Source of the DNA: an uncultured cyanobacterium
GTDB lineage: Bacteria > Cyanobacteriota > Vampirovibrionia > Gastranaerophilales > Gastranaerophilaceae
Length of the DNA: 6,002 nt
Assembly: GCA_947073895.1 (NCBI GenBank)
Contig: CAMTNN010000099.1
Coordinates: forward strand, 1 to 6,002
Direction of reading: 5' to 3'
In this document: positions 5,705 through 6,002 of the stretch, in pieces
Numbering within the stretch: the stretch's first letter is position 1
How the letters are laid out: the number at the start of each line of letters is the position of its first letter
The notes under the pieces: generated by a model
What the model was told of the DNA's origin: nothing
Seen by the model: the letters and a program-made list of their open reading frames with translations, nothing else
Database searches by the model: none
Program-made: the position numbers and the translations under genes

Positions 5705-5716
5705 AAGGAGGTATTT

Positions 5717-5893
5717 ATGAACAAAGAAGGAATAAAAAATTATCACAAAATGATGAACATGTACGAAACGCTGTTAATTGCAATGAAATCAGATGAAAAA
5801 ATAAATGAAGCAATTATTGAAACAGGAAGTGTTATATTTAGAGAGATGCAAATGTTTTGCGTCAACCATGTCGGCTTTTTGGAAGAATACTAA
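5717..5893 (+). CDS. Orphan 58-residue protein paired with the AbrB-like gene
   Basis: No family is recognised. The start at 5717 has one of the best ribosome sites in the window (AAGGAGG, 5-nt spacer). The longer in-frame reading from 5663 starts at the -35 element and is rejected. The protein is predicted mostly helical. It is rich in Met, Lys, Glu and Ile, with an N-terminal basic segment (KEGIKNYHKMM), a central acidic helix (SDEKINEAIIE), a Met-rich stretch (REMQMFC) and an acidic aromatic end (GFLEEY). It has one cysteine, C48, and no transmembrane helix or signal. Promoter, ribosome site and terminator closely frame it, so it is very probably expressed as a single-gene transcript. Shared operators with the AbrB-like gene suggest a linked role, but whether as toxin, co-regulator or effector cannot be told from the sequence. 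Confidence 0.75.
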   Translation: MNKEGIKNYHKMMNMYETLLIAMKSDEKINEAIIETGSVIFREMQMFCVNHVGFLEEY

Positions 5894-5928
5894 AAAAGAG
5901 GGCGGAATCTTCGATTCCGCCCTCTTTT
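5894..5928. terminator. Strong bidirectional intrinsic terminator
   Basis: A perfect 16-bp stem joins AAAAGAGGGCGGAATC (5894-5909) and GATTCCGCCCTCTTTT (5913-5928) around a TTC loop. The G/C-rich core is flanked by A-run and T-run, so it works on both strands. It ends the 58-residue gene immediately after its stop, and the minus-strand gene entering from the right edge 5 bp beyond. Confidence 0.93.
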
Positions 5929-5933
5929 AAATC

Positions 5934-6002
5934 TTATGCATCAACTTGCACAGTTTCTTCTTTTACTTTTCTTTCGAAAACAAGTTTTTCTTTGCCTTCG
6001 CC
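5934..6002 (-). CDS. C-terminal end of an unidentified protein (runs off the window)
   Basis: Twenty-two codons are open from the right edge to TAA at 5936-5934. The visible tail is highly charged (KEKLVFERKVKEETVQVDA), typical of a flexible C-terminus and too short to identify. Its stop lies just before the terminator hairpin as read on the minus strand, which supports a real gene end. Confidence 0.6.
   Translation of the reverse strand, partial: GEGKEKLVFERKVKEETVQVDA

Larger units (their letters stand above)
5628..5716. promoter_or_regulatory. Divergent promoters with paired GTTATAAC operators
   Basis: The plus-strand promoter has TTGACA (5663-5668), an 18-bp spacer, and the extended -10 TG-T-TATTAT (5684-5692). 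The minus-strand promoter has the extended -10 TGCTATAAT (5655-5647) with a poor -35. Each predicted start falls inside an identical 8-bp palindrome, GTTATAAC, at 5697-5704 (plus) and 5638-5645 (minus). Both palindromes extend to GTTATAACAA on the plus strand, 59 bp apart. The symmetry suggests that one repressor, most simply the adjacent AbrB-like protein, controls both genes. Confidence 0.7.

Noticed and set aside
5663..5716. N-terminal extension of the 58-residue protein to 76 residues
   Set aside because: The upstream start coincides with the TTGACA -35 element, and the strong AAGGAGG fits the ATG at 5717.
5469..5893. Classical MazEF toxin-antitoxin operon
   Set aside because: No MazF-like or other known toxin is present, and the partner gene is divergent rather than downstream.

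Overview
The window is AT-rich, densely coding bacterial chromosome. The best guess for its source is a gut member of the non-photosynthetic Cyanobacteriota (Vampirovibrionia/Melainabacteria, Gastranaerophilales). This rests on base composition, gene style and a short 'ISFKS'-type N-terminus on one protein that I recall from that group; no rRNA or marker gene confirms it. No transposase, integrase, tRNA, rRNA or CRISPR array is visible.

Layout. Positions 1-1530 hold a minus-strand run: an 81-residue orphan protein, then yajQ (nucleotide/c-di-GMP-binding family), then the N-terminal 205 codons of an MgtE-type magnesium transporter that leaves the window at base 1. The 109-nt yajQ-mgtE gap can form two interleaved RNA pairings. 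A 179-bp AT-rich divergent intergenic region (1531-1709) contains a perfect 10-bp inverted repeat. It leads into a plus-strand HD-GYP-derived phosphohydrolase (1710-2429). That gene converges on a second minus-strand run: miaA (4585-3737), then a 354-residue protein (3673-2609), then, in the same frame but behind a tandem TAA-TAG stop, an intact SEC-C zinc-binding module (2605-2426).

miaA is divergent from a secreted TPR/NHL-repeat protein (4631-5467) across only 45 bp. The perfect extended -10 for the latter places its transcript start at the ATG, suggesting a leaderless mRNA. Next comes a compact regulatory unit: a 52-residue AbrB/MazE-like DNA-binding protein (5627-5469, minus) and a divergent 58-residue orphan (5717-5893, plus). 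They are separated by two extended -10 promoters, each with an identical GTTATAAC palindrome at its expected start site, and followed by a strong 16-bp hairpin terminator. That hairpin also ends an unidentified minus-strand gene entering from the right edge.

Most genes are housekeeping or lineage-specific singletons. The points most worth a second look are the SEC-C domain cut off by two stops, the AbrB-like autoregulatory divergon with its unknown small partner, the interleaved RNA pairings ahead of mgtE, and the leaderless, back-to-back promoters between miaA and the TPR gene.
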